NCBI GenBank assembly: GCA_016234445.1
Contig: JACRBT010000001.1
Span: 186,001 to 250,000 of the forward strand
Length of the DNA: 64,000 nt
Reading direction: 5' to 3'
Source of the DNA: Chloroflexota bacterium
GTDB taxonomy: Bacteria; Chloroflexota; Dehalococcoidia; Tepidiformales; Tepidiformaceae
The notes under the pieces were generated by a model. The model was given only the letters and a program-made list of their open reading frames with translations. It had not been told where the DNA came from and searched no databases. How positions within the stretch are numbered: position 1 is the first letter of the stretch; each line of letters starts with the position of its first letter. A program made the translations under genes and the position numbers. This document shows positions 52,552 to 60,508 of the stretch, one piece after another.

Positions 52552-53636
52552 TCCTGCTCCACCTTCGTCTTCACTTCTCCGTCTTCGAGTTCGGCGTGGA
52601 AGTCCAGCTTGATGCCAGAGCCGCTTTCTTCGAATTTCACCTCAATGCTCGTGCCCGACGCATTCTCGATCGTGTAGGTCCAGCCAGGATTGGCGATGAC
52701 CTGGGTCACGGTGAGCGTGTCGCCGGAGCGGAATACCCGGACCTGGCCCGCATCCGGACCGCCGGGGAGGGAGACGCTATAAAGCGTGCCGGGAATGGGT
52801 GTGGCGGTCGGGGTCGGCGACGGCGTCGGGGTTGGCGTTGAGGTCTTGGTGGGCGTTGGCGAGGGCGTCTTCGTCCGGGTGGGGGTAGCGCCGTCACCGT
52901 CGGGGGTCGAGCCGGGCGTGGGCGTGCCGGTGGCGGTCGGCAATGGGAGGCCGCCAGGGAGAGTCGTCGAAGGCGTTGCCGTCGGCGTGGCTGTAGCCGG
53001 CGGGCTGCCCGTCGAGGTTCCAGAAGGGGAACTCGGGCCGCCGCCACCGGTGCCGGACGTGCCATTCGAGCCGCCACCGGAGGGCACCGAAGAACCCGGC
53101 AGGGGCGTGGAGGAGCCGTTGGTGGTCGCCGTCGAACCTGGGGTACCCGCGTCAGTGGTGGACGTGGATGTCGCCGTCGCCGTGTTGGTCGCGTGATCGC
53201 CGGGTCCGTCCAGGCCCGGGAGGTTGGATGACGGGGTGAGGCTGATGAAGGCTGTCTCGGCGAAGCGCGCGATGCCGATGATCGCGTCGAGGGGGGAGAC
53301 ATCCGTGGCCGCGGCGGTGCCCGAGCCTACGGCCGAAAGGAGCAGGGCGCCCGCGGCGAAGCGCTGCGTGACCGCGCGAGGATAGTGCCCGAGCCCGAAC
53401 CAGCCGAGGAGCCACGCCCCCGCCCCCCGGCGCGAGCGTCCTTCGAAGGTGGCGTTGAGGCGCGCCACCATACGGAAGCGAGCGGCAGGGGCCGGGCCCG
53501 GCGGGCGAAGCTGGCGGACGCGGGCGGCGAGCCCGGCAAGTTCCCCGGCGGCGGGGTCGGCGGGGCGCGACCGCAAGCGGCCTTCGAGCAGGTCCTGGAG
53601 GAGGTCTTCGTGGTCTGGGGGCTGAGGGTTCGTCAT
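52548..53636 (-). CDS. Putative anti-sigma factor/surface protein with Ser/Thr/Pro-rich stalk
   Basis: 362 residues. The N-terminus (DHEDLLQDLLEGRLRSRPAD) and the region before the helix resemble the cytoplasmic part of Chloroflexota anti-sigma proteins. One membrane helix (about 95-112, FAAGALLLSAVGSGTAAA) is followed by a Thr/Pro/Ser/Gly-rich stalk of about 150 residues. A small C-terminal domain with IENASGTSIEVKFEESGSGI follows. No zinc-binding anti-sigma motif is seen. The stop overlaps the ECF start, suggesting tight coupling. Confidence 0.66.
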   Translation of the reverse strand: MTNPQPPDHEDLLQDLLEGRLRSRPADPAAGELAGLAARVRQLRPPGPAPAARFRMVARLNATFEGRSRRGAGAWLLGWFGLGHYPRAVTQRFAAGALLLSAVGSGTAAATDVSPLDAIIGIARFAETAFISLTPSSNLPGLDGPGDHATNTATATSTSTTDAGTPGSTATTNGSSTPLPGSSVPSGGGSNGTSGTGGGGPSSPSGTSTGSPPATATPTATPSTTLPGGLPLPTATGTPTPGSTPDGDGATPTRTKTPSPTPTKTSTPTPTPSPTPTATPIPGTLYSVSLPGGPDAGQVRVFRSGDTLTVTQVIANPGWTYTIENASGTSIEVKFEESGSGIKLDFHAELEDGEVKTKVEQE

Positions 53637-53836
53637 TGTCTCCGCTGCTTCGCCGGCCGGCGGGGCCGGGATCGGCCGCCGCCCGCTACCAGATTACCCC
53701 CGCCGCCGGGCTATAGACCCCGGGGAAACCAGTACCGGGCAGCATCTCACCACGCATGTCGTCAAACGACGGCGAAAAGAGTCGATGGTAAAGGGCGGTT
53801 TCCGTGGAGATGGGGAGGCGAGGGGTGGGGAACTGG

Positions 53837-55363
53837 TTACCACCAGCGGCAACCGTCGTCGGCCTCGTCGGTCAGGAGATCCCCGTCGTTGTCCCTCCCG
53901 TCGTTGCAGGTGGTTTTCCCGTAGCCGGCGTCGTAACGCCAGTGCTCGGGCGTGCTGTCGGCGTCGAACGGGTCGGACCCGTATTCCATCTCGATTGGGT
54001 CGCTCACGCCATCCGTGTCGCTCGAAATCGGCTTGCCTCCCGGCGTCGGCGTACCGAGGGTAGGCTGGGGCGGGTGCGTCGCCGTGGGGGTCACGGTGGG
54101 GGTGGGAGTGACAGTTGCCGTGGGAGTTGGCGTGCGCGTTGGGGTGCGGGTCGGTGTCGCCGTTGGCGTTCCGGGGCCGGTTGTCGGCGTGGTGGTCGCC
54201 GTGGCCGTGGGGGTGCCGGGACCGGGCGTCGGCGTGGCGGTTGCGGGAGTGGGCGCGGACGTTGCGGAGGCGGTGGCCGTCGAGGACGGCGTCACCGTCG
54301 CCTGGGGAGTTTGCGAAGGCTGCGCGGTGGCCGGCTTCGCCGTGGCAGTGGAGGTCGCGGTCGCAGGGGCCGCGGCCAACACGGACCCGTCGTCGCCGGT
54401 GAACCCGTCGAGAGCGCCTGAGACTTCGGGCCAGAACGCGGAAGCGACGAGCGTCGCCGCCGCGACGGCAGTCACGGCCGCAGACGCGGCCGCCGCAGCC
54501 CCGCCACCGGTGGCCGCCGAGTCGCCCCGGGAGATCGGCTTCGCGGCGTAACGGGTGAGACGGACAAAGGCCGGCCGTCGCTTCCTCCGGCGGCGGTCGA
54601 AGACGGCGGCGACAGTCGTGCGGGCCATCATCGCCAGCCCCGAGAAGGCCATGGCGCAGAAAACGGCGAGCATCGCGAGCATGGGCGTGAAACTGCCGCG
54701 GTCGATGGCGCGCCAGACCGAGTAGCCCATGCCGAAGGCCGCGAGAGCCGCCACCCCGACCGAGATGGCGCCGAGGGCCACCCAGAGAAGCGTGTCGCCA
54801 GTCCGCCAGCCGGTTCGCGCGACGGAGGCCATGCGGCTGCCGCTGCCAAGATCGGCGGGAGCGACGGCGGCAAGTTCGCCTTCGGAGACGCGGTCAAGAA
54901 AGAGTGGAGGGCGGGGACCGGGGACAGCGGGATCGGCTGCGCTGACTTTGCGGCGCCGGCGTGCCCCCAACCGGGCAAGCGCCTTCCGGCCGAGGGGGTG
55001 ACGGCGGAGGAGAGCCAGCCCCTGCCCGAAGACGGTGAGCCCGGCAATGACGAGCAGGGCGAGCATGGCAACGTCCGCGGCCGAGAAGCCGCCGTCCCCC
55101 GCGAGCGACCCGGCGGTGCCGCGCGCGAGCCCGAGGAGCATCACCGCGGCGAGCGCGAAGAGGCATAGCGGGAGCAGCGTGACCAGGAGGAGCCGGGCGG
55201 CCCGCCGCAGCCACGGGGGCCGGGTCTGGGGCGGCGGGCCTGGCGGCAGGTCTAGCGGCCGGGGTTCGTAGGCGGCGGAGGCGCGGACGAGCCGCTGGCT
55301 CGACACCTGGTCAAGCAGCGGCGCCCCGTGGTCATCGCCGGCAGCGTCGCGCCGTTCAGCCAT
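53837..55363 (-). CDS. Multi-pass membrane protein with Thr/Pro-rich stalk and Ca-binding-like tail
   Basis: 508 residues. About five membrane helices (near 57-80, 97-117, 185-210, 225-250 and 290-315), a Thr/Ala/Pro stalk (about 340-435) and a tail of about 70 residues. The tail has DTDGVSDPIEMEYGSDPFDADS and NDGRDNDGDLLTDEADDGC, which resemble thrombospondin type 3/dockerin-like calcium loops. It starts 12 bp after the stop of the SKSN-repeat protein, so it belongs to that operon. It may anchor the repeat protein or its product outside. Function unknown. Confidence 0.72.
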   Translation of the reverse strand: MAERRDAAGDDHGAPLLDQVSSQRLVRASAAYEPRPLDLPPGPPPQTRPPWLRRAARLLLVTLLPLCLFALAAVMLLGLARGTAGSLAGDGGFSAADVAMLALLVIAGLTVFGQGLALLRRHPLGRKALARLGARRRRKVSAADPAVPGPRPPLFLDRVSEGELAAVAPADLGSGSRMASVARTGWRTGDTLLWVALGAISVGVAALAAFGMGYSVWRAIDRGSFTPMLAMLAVFCAMAFSGLAMMARTTVAAVFDRRRRKRRPAFVRLTRYAAKPISRGDSAATGGGAAAAASAAVTAVAAATLVASAFWPEVSGALDGFTGDDGSVLAAAPATATSTATAKPATAQPSQTPQATVTPSSTATASATSAPTPATATPTPGPGTPTATATTTPTTGPGTPTATPTRTPTRTPTPTATVTPTPTVTPTATHPPQPTLGTPTPGGKPISSDTDGVSDPIEMEYGSDPFDADSTPEHWRYDAGYGKTTCNDGRDNDGDLLTDEADDGCRWW

Positions 55364-55375
55364 CGCTTCCCGGGG

Positions 55376-57304
55376 TCAAGGTTCGAGCGCGCCCTGGACG
55401 TCGAAATCGTCCGCGTCGCTGTCGGCGTCGAGGTCGAGGTCACCGGTGACAGCGGCGAGGTCGAAGTCCGGGTCCCCGGTGATGGCCACGGCCCCCGGCT
55501 CATCGACGGCGGAGAGGTCGAGGAGGGTGGAGGGTCCGTCGTCGTCATCATCCGGGGCGGCCGACTCGCGGAAGTTCGCCGGCAGCCATTGCTTCTGTTT
55601 CCCGGCGGCCAGGCCCGCAGCCTCCAGATCGGGGGCGTCATCGACATTGTTGGTTTCGGGAAAGACGCGGGCGGCCCCAGCGGCCGCCCCGGCGCCGGTG
55701 GCGACCCCCTGGCGGGCCTGCTGGACGGTGTGGGTCACTTCATGGCCGAGGGCCGCGCCGGCAGGGGGTGCATCGCCGACTGCGATCCCGTCGCCGTCGC
55801 TGTCGGGGCCGGCCGTCCGCAGGTTCTTGATGTTCGAGTGGGAGGTGTTGATCGCGGCCTCGGGCGGGCCGTCGTCCGCGTCGCCCCCGCCAGCCGTCCG
55901 TTCAGAGGTGTTCGACTTGCTGCCCTTCACCGTCGTCGCGAAGGGGGCTTCCGGGCCGCCAGGGTCGCCGTCGGGGTCAGCCGTTACGTTCTTGATGTTG
56001 GACTTGGTGTTGTTGATCGCCGCCTCGGGTGAGTCGTCCTGCCCGGGGTCTGCCATCCGCTGGTCCTTGAGGTCGCGCGGCGGCCTTTCGGGGGCGGCCT
56101 TCGCGGCGGCCATCCCGGCGCCCCCGCCCTCGGCGTCATCCCCGCCACCGAGCCGTTCGGAGCTGTTCGACTTACTGCTCTTCACCGTGGTCGCGAAGGT
56201 GGCTTCGGGTCCGCCAGCATCGCCGTCGGGGTCAGCCGTCACGTTTTTGATGTTGGACTTGGTGTTGTTGATCGCCGCCTCGGGGGAGTCTTCCTGCCCG
56301 GGGTCTGCGACCCGCTGGTCCTTGAGGTCGCGGGGAGGCTTTTCGGGCGCGGCCTTGGCGGCGGCCATCCCACCGCCACCGCCCCCACCGCCGCCATCGT
56401 CGCCGGAATCCTGTGCCTCGCGGTTGTTCGTGATGTTGGACTTGGACTTGACGATCGTGCCTTCGGCGGCATCCGGAGCGCCGTCGTCCCCGGAGTCGGC
56501 CATGCGATTGGGAACCTCGACCTTCGAAGGCTCCTTGGTTGCGATGCGATCGCCGAAGTCGCGATTTGGGGTCTGGCGCTCGATCGTCGTGTTGGTGGAG
56601 ATGCGGCCCGTTTCCATGCCATCATCGGCGCCATCGGGCTGATCATTATCCCCGCCGCCAAGGCGGTCCTGGGAGTTGGACTTGCTGGACTTCACGGAGG
56701 TAGCGAGCGCTGATTCGCCACCGGGGAGGCCGGACGAGCCACCCTCTCCCCCCGACGCCACGCGGTCGATGTTCGACTTCGACAGGTTGAGGTTCGACGT
56801 CATCGCGGCGGGGCCACCGGGCGAATCGCCGTCGTCGCCGGGCCCGGAAGCGCGATAGACGTTGGACTTCGACGAGTTCAGGTTGATGGCCCTGGCCGCG
56901 GGATCGTCGGGGGATTCGCCGCCGTCGGGGCCTGCGGTTCGATAGATGTTGGACTTCGACGAGTTCAGGTTAGTCGCCCTGGCCGCTGGGTCATCGGGGG
57001 ATCCGCCGCCGTCGGGGCCTGCCGTTCGATAGATGTTCGAGCGCGACGAGTTGAGGTTCGCCGCGATTGCGGAAGGTCCGGAGCCTTCCTCCGCGGCAGG
57101 CGAGTCCGCTTCCGCGTCGCCCGCCGGCGCGCCAGCGCGGAAGGTGTTCGACTTCGAATTGTTGATCGTGCCCTCGGCCGGGCTGCCGCCGCCACCGGCC
57201 GCGGCGCCGTCGCCATCGAGGTCCGCCTCGCGCTTTGCGAGTTCGGGGGACGACTTGTCCAGTGTCCTGGCGCCAAAGGCCTGGCGGAGTCTGTTGAAGG
57301 CCAT
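55376..57304 (-). CDS. SKSN-repeat protein with eCIS-core-like HEVTHTVQQ motif
   Basis: 642 residues, acidic and glycine-rich, no signal peptide seen. Twelve clear copies of a motif around Ser/Thr-Lys/Arg/His-Ser-Asn occur between about residues 45 and 490. Examples are INNSKSNTFR, LNSSKSNIYR, LNLSKSNIDR, VKSSKSNSQD, INNTKSNIKN and INTSHSNIKN. The spacer between copies is about 18-50 residues. An 80-residue block (KAAPEKPPRDLKDQ ... SERLGG) is duplicated. HEVTHTVQQ at residues 521-529 matches the core of DUF4157 (eCIS core) proteins. The last 80 residues are strongly acidic. ATG 57304 follows AGGAGGG. It is preceded, 19 bp upstream, by a methyltransferase gene. Confidence 0.72.
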   Translation of the reverse strand: MAFNRLRQAFGARTLDKSSPELAKREADLDGDGAAAGGGGSPAEGTINNSKSNTFRAGAPAGDAEADSPAAEEGSGPSAIAANLNSSRSNIYRTAGPDGGGSPDDPAARATNLNSSKSNIYRTAGPDGGESPDDPAARAINLNSSKSNVYRASGPGDDGDSPGGPAAMTSNLNLSKSNIDRVASGGEGGSSGLPGGESALATSVKSSKSNSQDRLGGGDNDQPDGADDGMETGRISTNTTIERQTPNRDFGDRIATKEPSKVEVPNRMADSGDDGAPDAAEGTIVKSKSNITNNREAQDSGDDGGGGGGGGGMAAAKAAPEKPPRDLKDQRVADPGQEDSPEAAINNTKSNIKNVTADPDGDAGGPEATFATTVKSSKSNSSERLGGGDDAEGGGAGMAAAKAAPERPPRDLKDQRMADPGQDDSPEAAINNTKSNIKNVTADPDGDPGGPEAPFATTVKGSKSNTSERTAGGGDADDGPPEAAINTSHSNIKNLRTAGPDSDGDGIAVGDAPPAGAALGHEVTHTVQQARQGVATGAGAAAGAARVFPETNNVDDAPDLEAAGLAAGKQKQWLPANFRESAAPDDDDDGPSTLLDLSAVDEPGAVAITGDPDFDLAAVTGDLDLDADSDADDFDVQGALEP

Positions 57305-57323
57305 GGGGTTCCCTCCTGTGGGT

Positions 57324-58076
57324 TTAGCGGCTCGCGGCGGGCTGCCGGAGCAGGTCCACGAACAGCGTGGAGGCCGGCCCGAACGCGGGCACAAGCGAGT
57401 CGAAGGCGGAAAGCGGAGCGGCCGCGGCGGCCGTCGCCTGGGGGTCGGATGAATTGGCGAGATGGACGACGGGGTGGTTCGCCGGGTAGTGGCGGGAAAG
57501 GTACTCAACCAGGGGCCGGTAGGCTTCCGGGCGCGGCTCGATTGGCCCCGCCGCTTCGGCCGCCGCGATGCCCGCCACCTGGAGCAGGAGCAACGGTACC
57601 GCCGGCTGGACGGGCATCTCGCGTTCGTAGAGGCGACGGGCATCGAAAACCTGGAGGCCGAACGTGCCGACGTCGAGGCCAACCTGGCAGATGAGGGAGT
57701 CGATCGGCGAGACAGCCGGGAGCACCTGGGTGGCGATCTTCCGTTCCCTCGCCTTCACCATGAGGAAGCGGTTGAGGGAGTTCGAGAGCAGGGGGTTGCC
57801 TTCCGCCAGGAGCAGCGCCGGCGGGTCTTCGGCGGCCTGGCGGAGAACCGTGTCGGCGATGTCGAGGTAGACCTCGGCGAAGGGGCGGCCGGCCGCGAAG
57901 AAGGGGGCGAGATCGGTGCTGGTGACGCGCTGGGAACGAAGGAAGCGATCGAGGTTGGGCGGCAGGCCGATGGCGAAAACGCGGGAGGCGCGGCCGAGCG
58001 CGCGCTGGGCCTCCACCGTTAGCTGGAGGGAGTCGCCCACGCCGTAGCCCGCGAGGATAAGTGCCGGTCGCGCCAC
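57324..58076 (-). CDS. Tetrapyrrole-methylase-fold SAM methyltransferase, borosin-like
   Basis: 250 residues from GTG 58076 after AGGAG. LILAGYGVGDSLQLTVEAQRA is the first SAM-fold segment. AEGNPLLSNSLNRFLMVKAR (91-110), then LPAVSPIDSLICQVGLDVGT and FDARRLYE, line up by eye with bacterial borosin peptide alpha-N-methyltransferases such as SonM. PASTLFVDLL at the end also matches. The Tyr of the usual YGHPG loop is Ala here, and an Arg four residues before the catalytic Tyr is not conserved, so the activity may be divergent. The next gene is a repeat protein, a possible substrate. Confidence 0.68.
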   Translation of the reverse strand: MARPALILAGYGVGDSLQLTVEAQRALGRASRVFAIGLPPNLDRFLRSQRVTSTDLAPFFAAGRPFAEVYLDIADTVLRQAAEDPPALLLAEGNPLLSNSLNRFLMVKARERKIATQVLPAVSPIDSLICQVGLDVGTFGLQVFDARRLYEREMPVQPAVPLLLLQVAGIAAAEAAGPIEPRPEAYRPLVEYLSRHYPANHPVVHLANSSDPQATAAAAAPLSAFDSLVPAFGPASTLFVDLLRQPAASR

Positions 58077-58132
58077 CCGTTGGCTCCTGTGCCGCGATGC
58101 GCGGTATTGCAGAGCTAACTATAGATCGCCAG

Positions 58133-58990
58133 TCAAGGATTCGGGGGTGACAATTCGATGTTATCCAGGAGACGGGTCTGGCCGAATCGCACGACGAGCG
58201 AGAGGACGGCCGGTCCTTCAACCTTGCCGCTCACCTCGGCAAGGGTTTCGTCGTCGGCGAGACTGATGTACTCCGGCGTCCCCCGGGACTGCGTCAAGAC
58301 GATCGAGCGGACGGTTTCGCGAAGGACGGAGGCGTCGCGCTCGCCGTCCGCGAAGCGTGAACGTGCTTGGAGAAGGGCGCGGCTGAGGACGGGCGCGGCG
58401 GCGCGCTGTTCGGGCGTGAGGTAGACGTTCCGGCTGCTGAGGGCCAGCCCGTCGGGTTCGCGGACGATGTCGCAGGGGACAATTTCGACGGGCAGGTCGA
58501 GGTCGCGCGCCATCCGCCGGACGACACGGAGCTGCTGGGCGTCCTTGCGGCCGAAGTAGGCACGGTCGGGCTCGACGCCGTTGAAGAGCTTGAGGACCAC
58601 CGTCGCGACGCCGCGGAAGTGGCCGGGCCGGGCCTCGCCTTCGAGGCGGCGGGAGACGTCCTCCACCGTGACGTAGGTCTGGAAGCCGGGGGGATAGATG
58701 TCAGCGGCGACGGGCAAATAAACGGCGGCGACTCCCGCGTCTTCGAGCAGGGCGAGGTCACGAACCTCGTCACGGGGGTAGCGTTCGAAGTCTTCGCCCG
58801 GGCCGAACTGGGTCGGGTTGACGAAGATGCTCGCGACCGTGGCGTCGTTTTCGGCGACTGAGCGGCGGACGAGGGCGAGGTGGCCTTCGTGGAGGTAGCC
58901 CATGGTTGGCACAAAGCCGACGGTGCCCCCGCGGGCGCGCCGCCAGGCCCTCATCGCCGCGGGGGTCGCGAGCACCTCCACGGGCGCCAC
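58133..58990 (-). CDS. panC: Pantothenate synthetase
   Basis: 285 residues. It joins pantoate and beta-alanine with ATP. The nucleotidyltransferase HIGH-type motif is in GYLHEGHLALVRR. IFVNPTQFGPGEDF and LKLFNGVEPDRAYFGRKDAQQL are conserved. A KMSKS-like SSRNVYL segment lies near residue 185. GTG 58990 is placed 1 bp after the panB stop; GTG 58981 is a second option with a better ribosome site (GGGTGG). Confidence 0.93.
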   Translation of the reverse strand: MAPVEVLATPAAMRAWRRARGGTVGFVPTMGYLHEGHLALVRRSVAENDATVASIFVNPTQFGPGEDFERYPRDEVRDLALLEDAGVAAVYLPVAADIYPPGFQTYVTVEDVSRRLEGEARPGHFRGVATVVLKLFNGVEPDRAYFGRKDAQQLRVVRRMARDLDLPVEIVPCDIVREPDGLALSSRNVYLTPEQRAAAPVLSRALLQARSRFADGERDASVLRETVRSIVLTQSRGTPEYISLADDETLAEVSGKVEGPAVLSLVVRFGQTRLLDNIELSPPNP

Positions 58991-58991
58991 C

Positions 58992-59858
58992 CTAGAGGAC
59001 GCCGGCTGGCTGGTGGTAGCCGCCCGCCTCAAGTTCCGCCAGCGAGGCGTCGTCCATCTCGAAGGCGTGCTCGGCGGTCGGGAAGGCGCCGGAGCCGACC
59101 TCGTTGGCGTAGGCGCGGACGGCGTCGCGGATGATCGTCCCCACGTTCGCGTAGGCCTTGGCGTGGCGGAAGGGGCGGCGGTCGTCAAAGATCCCGAGGA
59201 GGTCGTGGAAGACCTGGACCTGGGCGTCGCAGGAGGGCCCGGCGCCGATGCCGATGGTGGGGATGGAGATGCGCTCGGTGACCATGCGGGCGAGCTGTTC
59301 GGGGATGGTTTCGAGGACGACTGCGAAGGCACCGGCCTCTTCGAGGGCGCGGGCGTCGTTGAGGAGCTTGGCGGCGGCGGCCGGGGTGCGGCCCTGGACG
59401 CGATGACCGCCCAGCTGGTTGACCGACTGGGGCGTCAGGCCGAGGTGGCCCATCACCGGGATGCCGCTGTCGACCATGCGGCGGACGAGCGCGGTGACGT
59501 TCGTCCCGCCTTCCAGTTTGACCGCGGTGGCGCCACCTTCCTGGAGCAGCCGGCCGGCGTTGCGGACGGCTTCGTCGGCGTTCGCCTGGTAGCTCATGAA
59601 GGGCATGTCGGCGACGACGATAGCCTTCTCGGTGGCGCGGACGACGGCGCGCGTGTGGTAGAGGACGTCGTCCATCGTGACCGGGATGGTGGATTCGTAG
59701 CCGAGGATGACGCTGCCGAGGGAGTCACCGACAAGGATGACGGGGATGCCGGCCTGCTCGACGAGGCGGGCGGTCGCGTAGTCGTAGGCGGTGAGCATGG
59801 CGAATCTGCGGCCTTCTGCCTTCCATTCGCGGAGCTTGTGGACGGAGATGCGAGCCAT
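58992..59858 (-). CDS. panB: 3-Methyl-2-oxobutanoate hydroxymethyltransferase
   Basis: 288 residues. It adds a hydroxymethyl group from 5,10-methylene-THF to ketoisovalerate. MLTAYDYATARLVEQAGIPV and LVGDSLGSVILGYEST carry metal-binding Asp. PVMGHLGLTPQSVNQLGG contains the conserved catalytic region. GAGPSCDAQVQVFHDLLG is typical. GGAGGCTAGCG precedes the ATG at 59858, 2 bp after panD's stop. Confidence 0.95.
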   Translation of the reverse strand: MARISVHKLREWKAEGRRFAMLTAYDYATARLVEQAGIPVILVGDSLGSVILGYESTIPVTMDDVLYHTRAVVRATEKAIVVADMPFMSYQANADEAVRNAGRLLQEGGATAVKLEGGTNVTALVRRMVDSGIPVMGHLGLTPQSVNQLGGHRVQGRTPAAAAKLLNDARALEEAGAFAVVLETIPEQLARMVTERISIPTIGIGAGPSCDAQVQVFHDLLGIFDDRRPFRHAKAYANVGTIIRDAVRAYANEVGSGAFPTAEHAFEMDDASLAELEAGGYHQPAGVL

Positions 59859-59860
59859 CG

Positions 59861-60271
59861 CTAGCCTCCTGCGGCGGCGCCGGCCGCCAGGCGCGGGTTG
59901 TGAGAGAGCCCGTCGCCGATTTCGGTGCGGATAATGCGGTTGCGGGCGTCGACGAAAACCTTGCGGGGAGCCAGGGCACGGGCGGCCGCTTCCTCGACCT
60001 GCTGGTAGGCGATGATGATGACGGTGTCGCCGCGGTGGACCAGGTGGGCGGCGGCGCCGTTGATGCAGACCTCGCCGCTGCCCCGCTCCCCGAGGATGGC
60101 GTAGGTTTCGAGCCGGGCGCCGTTGGTCACGTCGACCACGTGGACCTGCTCGTAGGGGAGGAGCCCGGCTTCGTCCATGAGGTCCGGGTCGAGGGTGATA
60201 GAGCCTTCGTAGTCGAGATTCGCTTCGGTGACGGTGGCGCGATGGATCTTGCCCGACATCATGGTGCGCAC
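59861..60271 (-). CDS. panD: Aspartate 1-decarboxylase
   Basis: 136 residues. It makes beta-alanine and is activated by self-cleavage at Gly-Ser in YEGSIT, with the Ser becoming a pyruvoyl group. The chain starts GTG ([20 protein letters not shown]), the canonical PanD N-terminus, after [27 protein letters not shown] and [17 protein letters not shown] are standard. It heads a tight panD-panB-panC operon. Confidence 0.94.
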   Translation of the reverse strand: MRTMMSGKIHRATVTEANLDYEGSITLDPDLMDEAGLLPYEQVHVVDVTNGARLETYAILGERGSGEVCINGAAAHLVHRGDTVIIIAYQQVEEAAARALAPRKVFVDARNRIIRTEIGDGLSHNPRLAAGAAAGG

Positions 60272-60298
60272 GGCCGGTGTTTCCTTTTCGCTCCCGGG

Positions 60299-60329
60299 AA
60301 ACAAAGCGCCCCGCAAGGCTGCGGGGCGC
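60299..60329 (-). terminator. Intrinsic terminator after the cupredoxin lipoprotein gene
   Basis: On the minus strand, GCGCCCCGC and GCGGGGCGC pair over nine bases (ten with an A-T pair) around a 4-6 nt loop. The hairpin is followed by TTTGTTT. It lies about 180 bp downstream of the lipoprotein stop and just ahead of panD. Confidence 0.65.
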
Positions 60330-60508
60330 GTACGGCGGGCGGGCAGGGACCATGTCGGTCCGGTGTTCGCTACCGTCCGTACCGGCCACGCGGGGTCCAG
60401 GCGGACTTGCTTCGAACCAGGGTGCTGACAGCCAGGCTCGCCTTCACGCGGATAGGCGGCAGGGTGATCGTTGCGAAACGGGGAACGGTTGTCAATGGCC
60501 CCCGGCGG

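Noticed and set aside
55376-57304. Full eCIS locus around the HEVTHTVQQ motif
   Set aside because: No phage-tail-like sheath, tube, baseplate or ATPase genes are present in the window.
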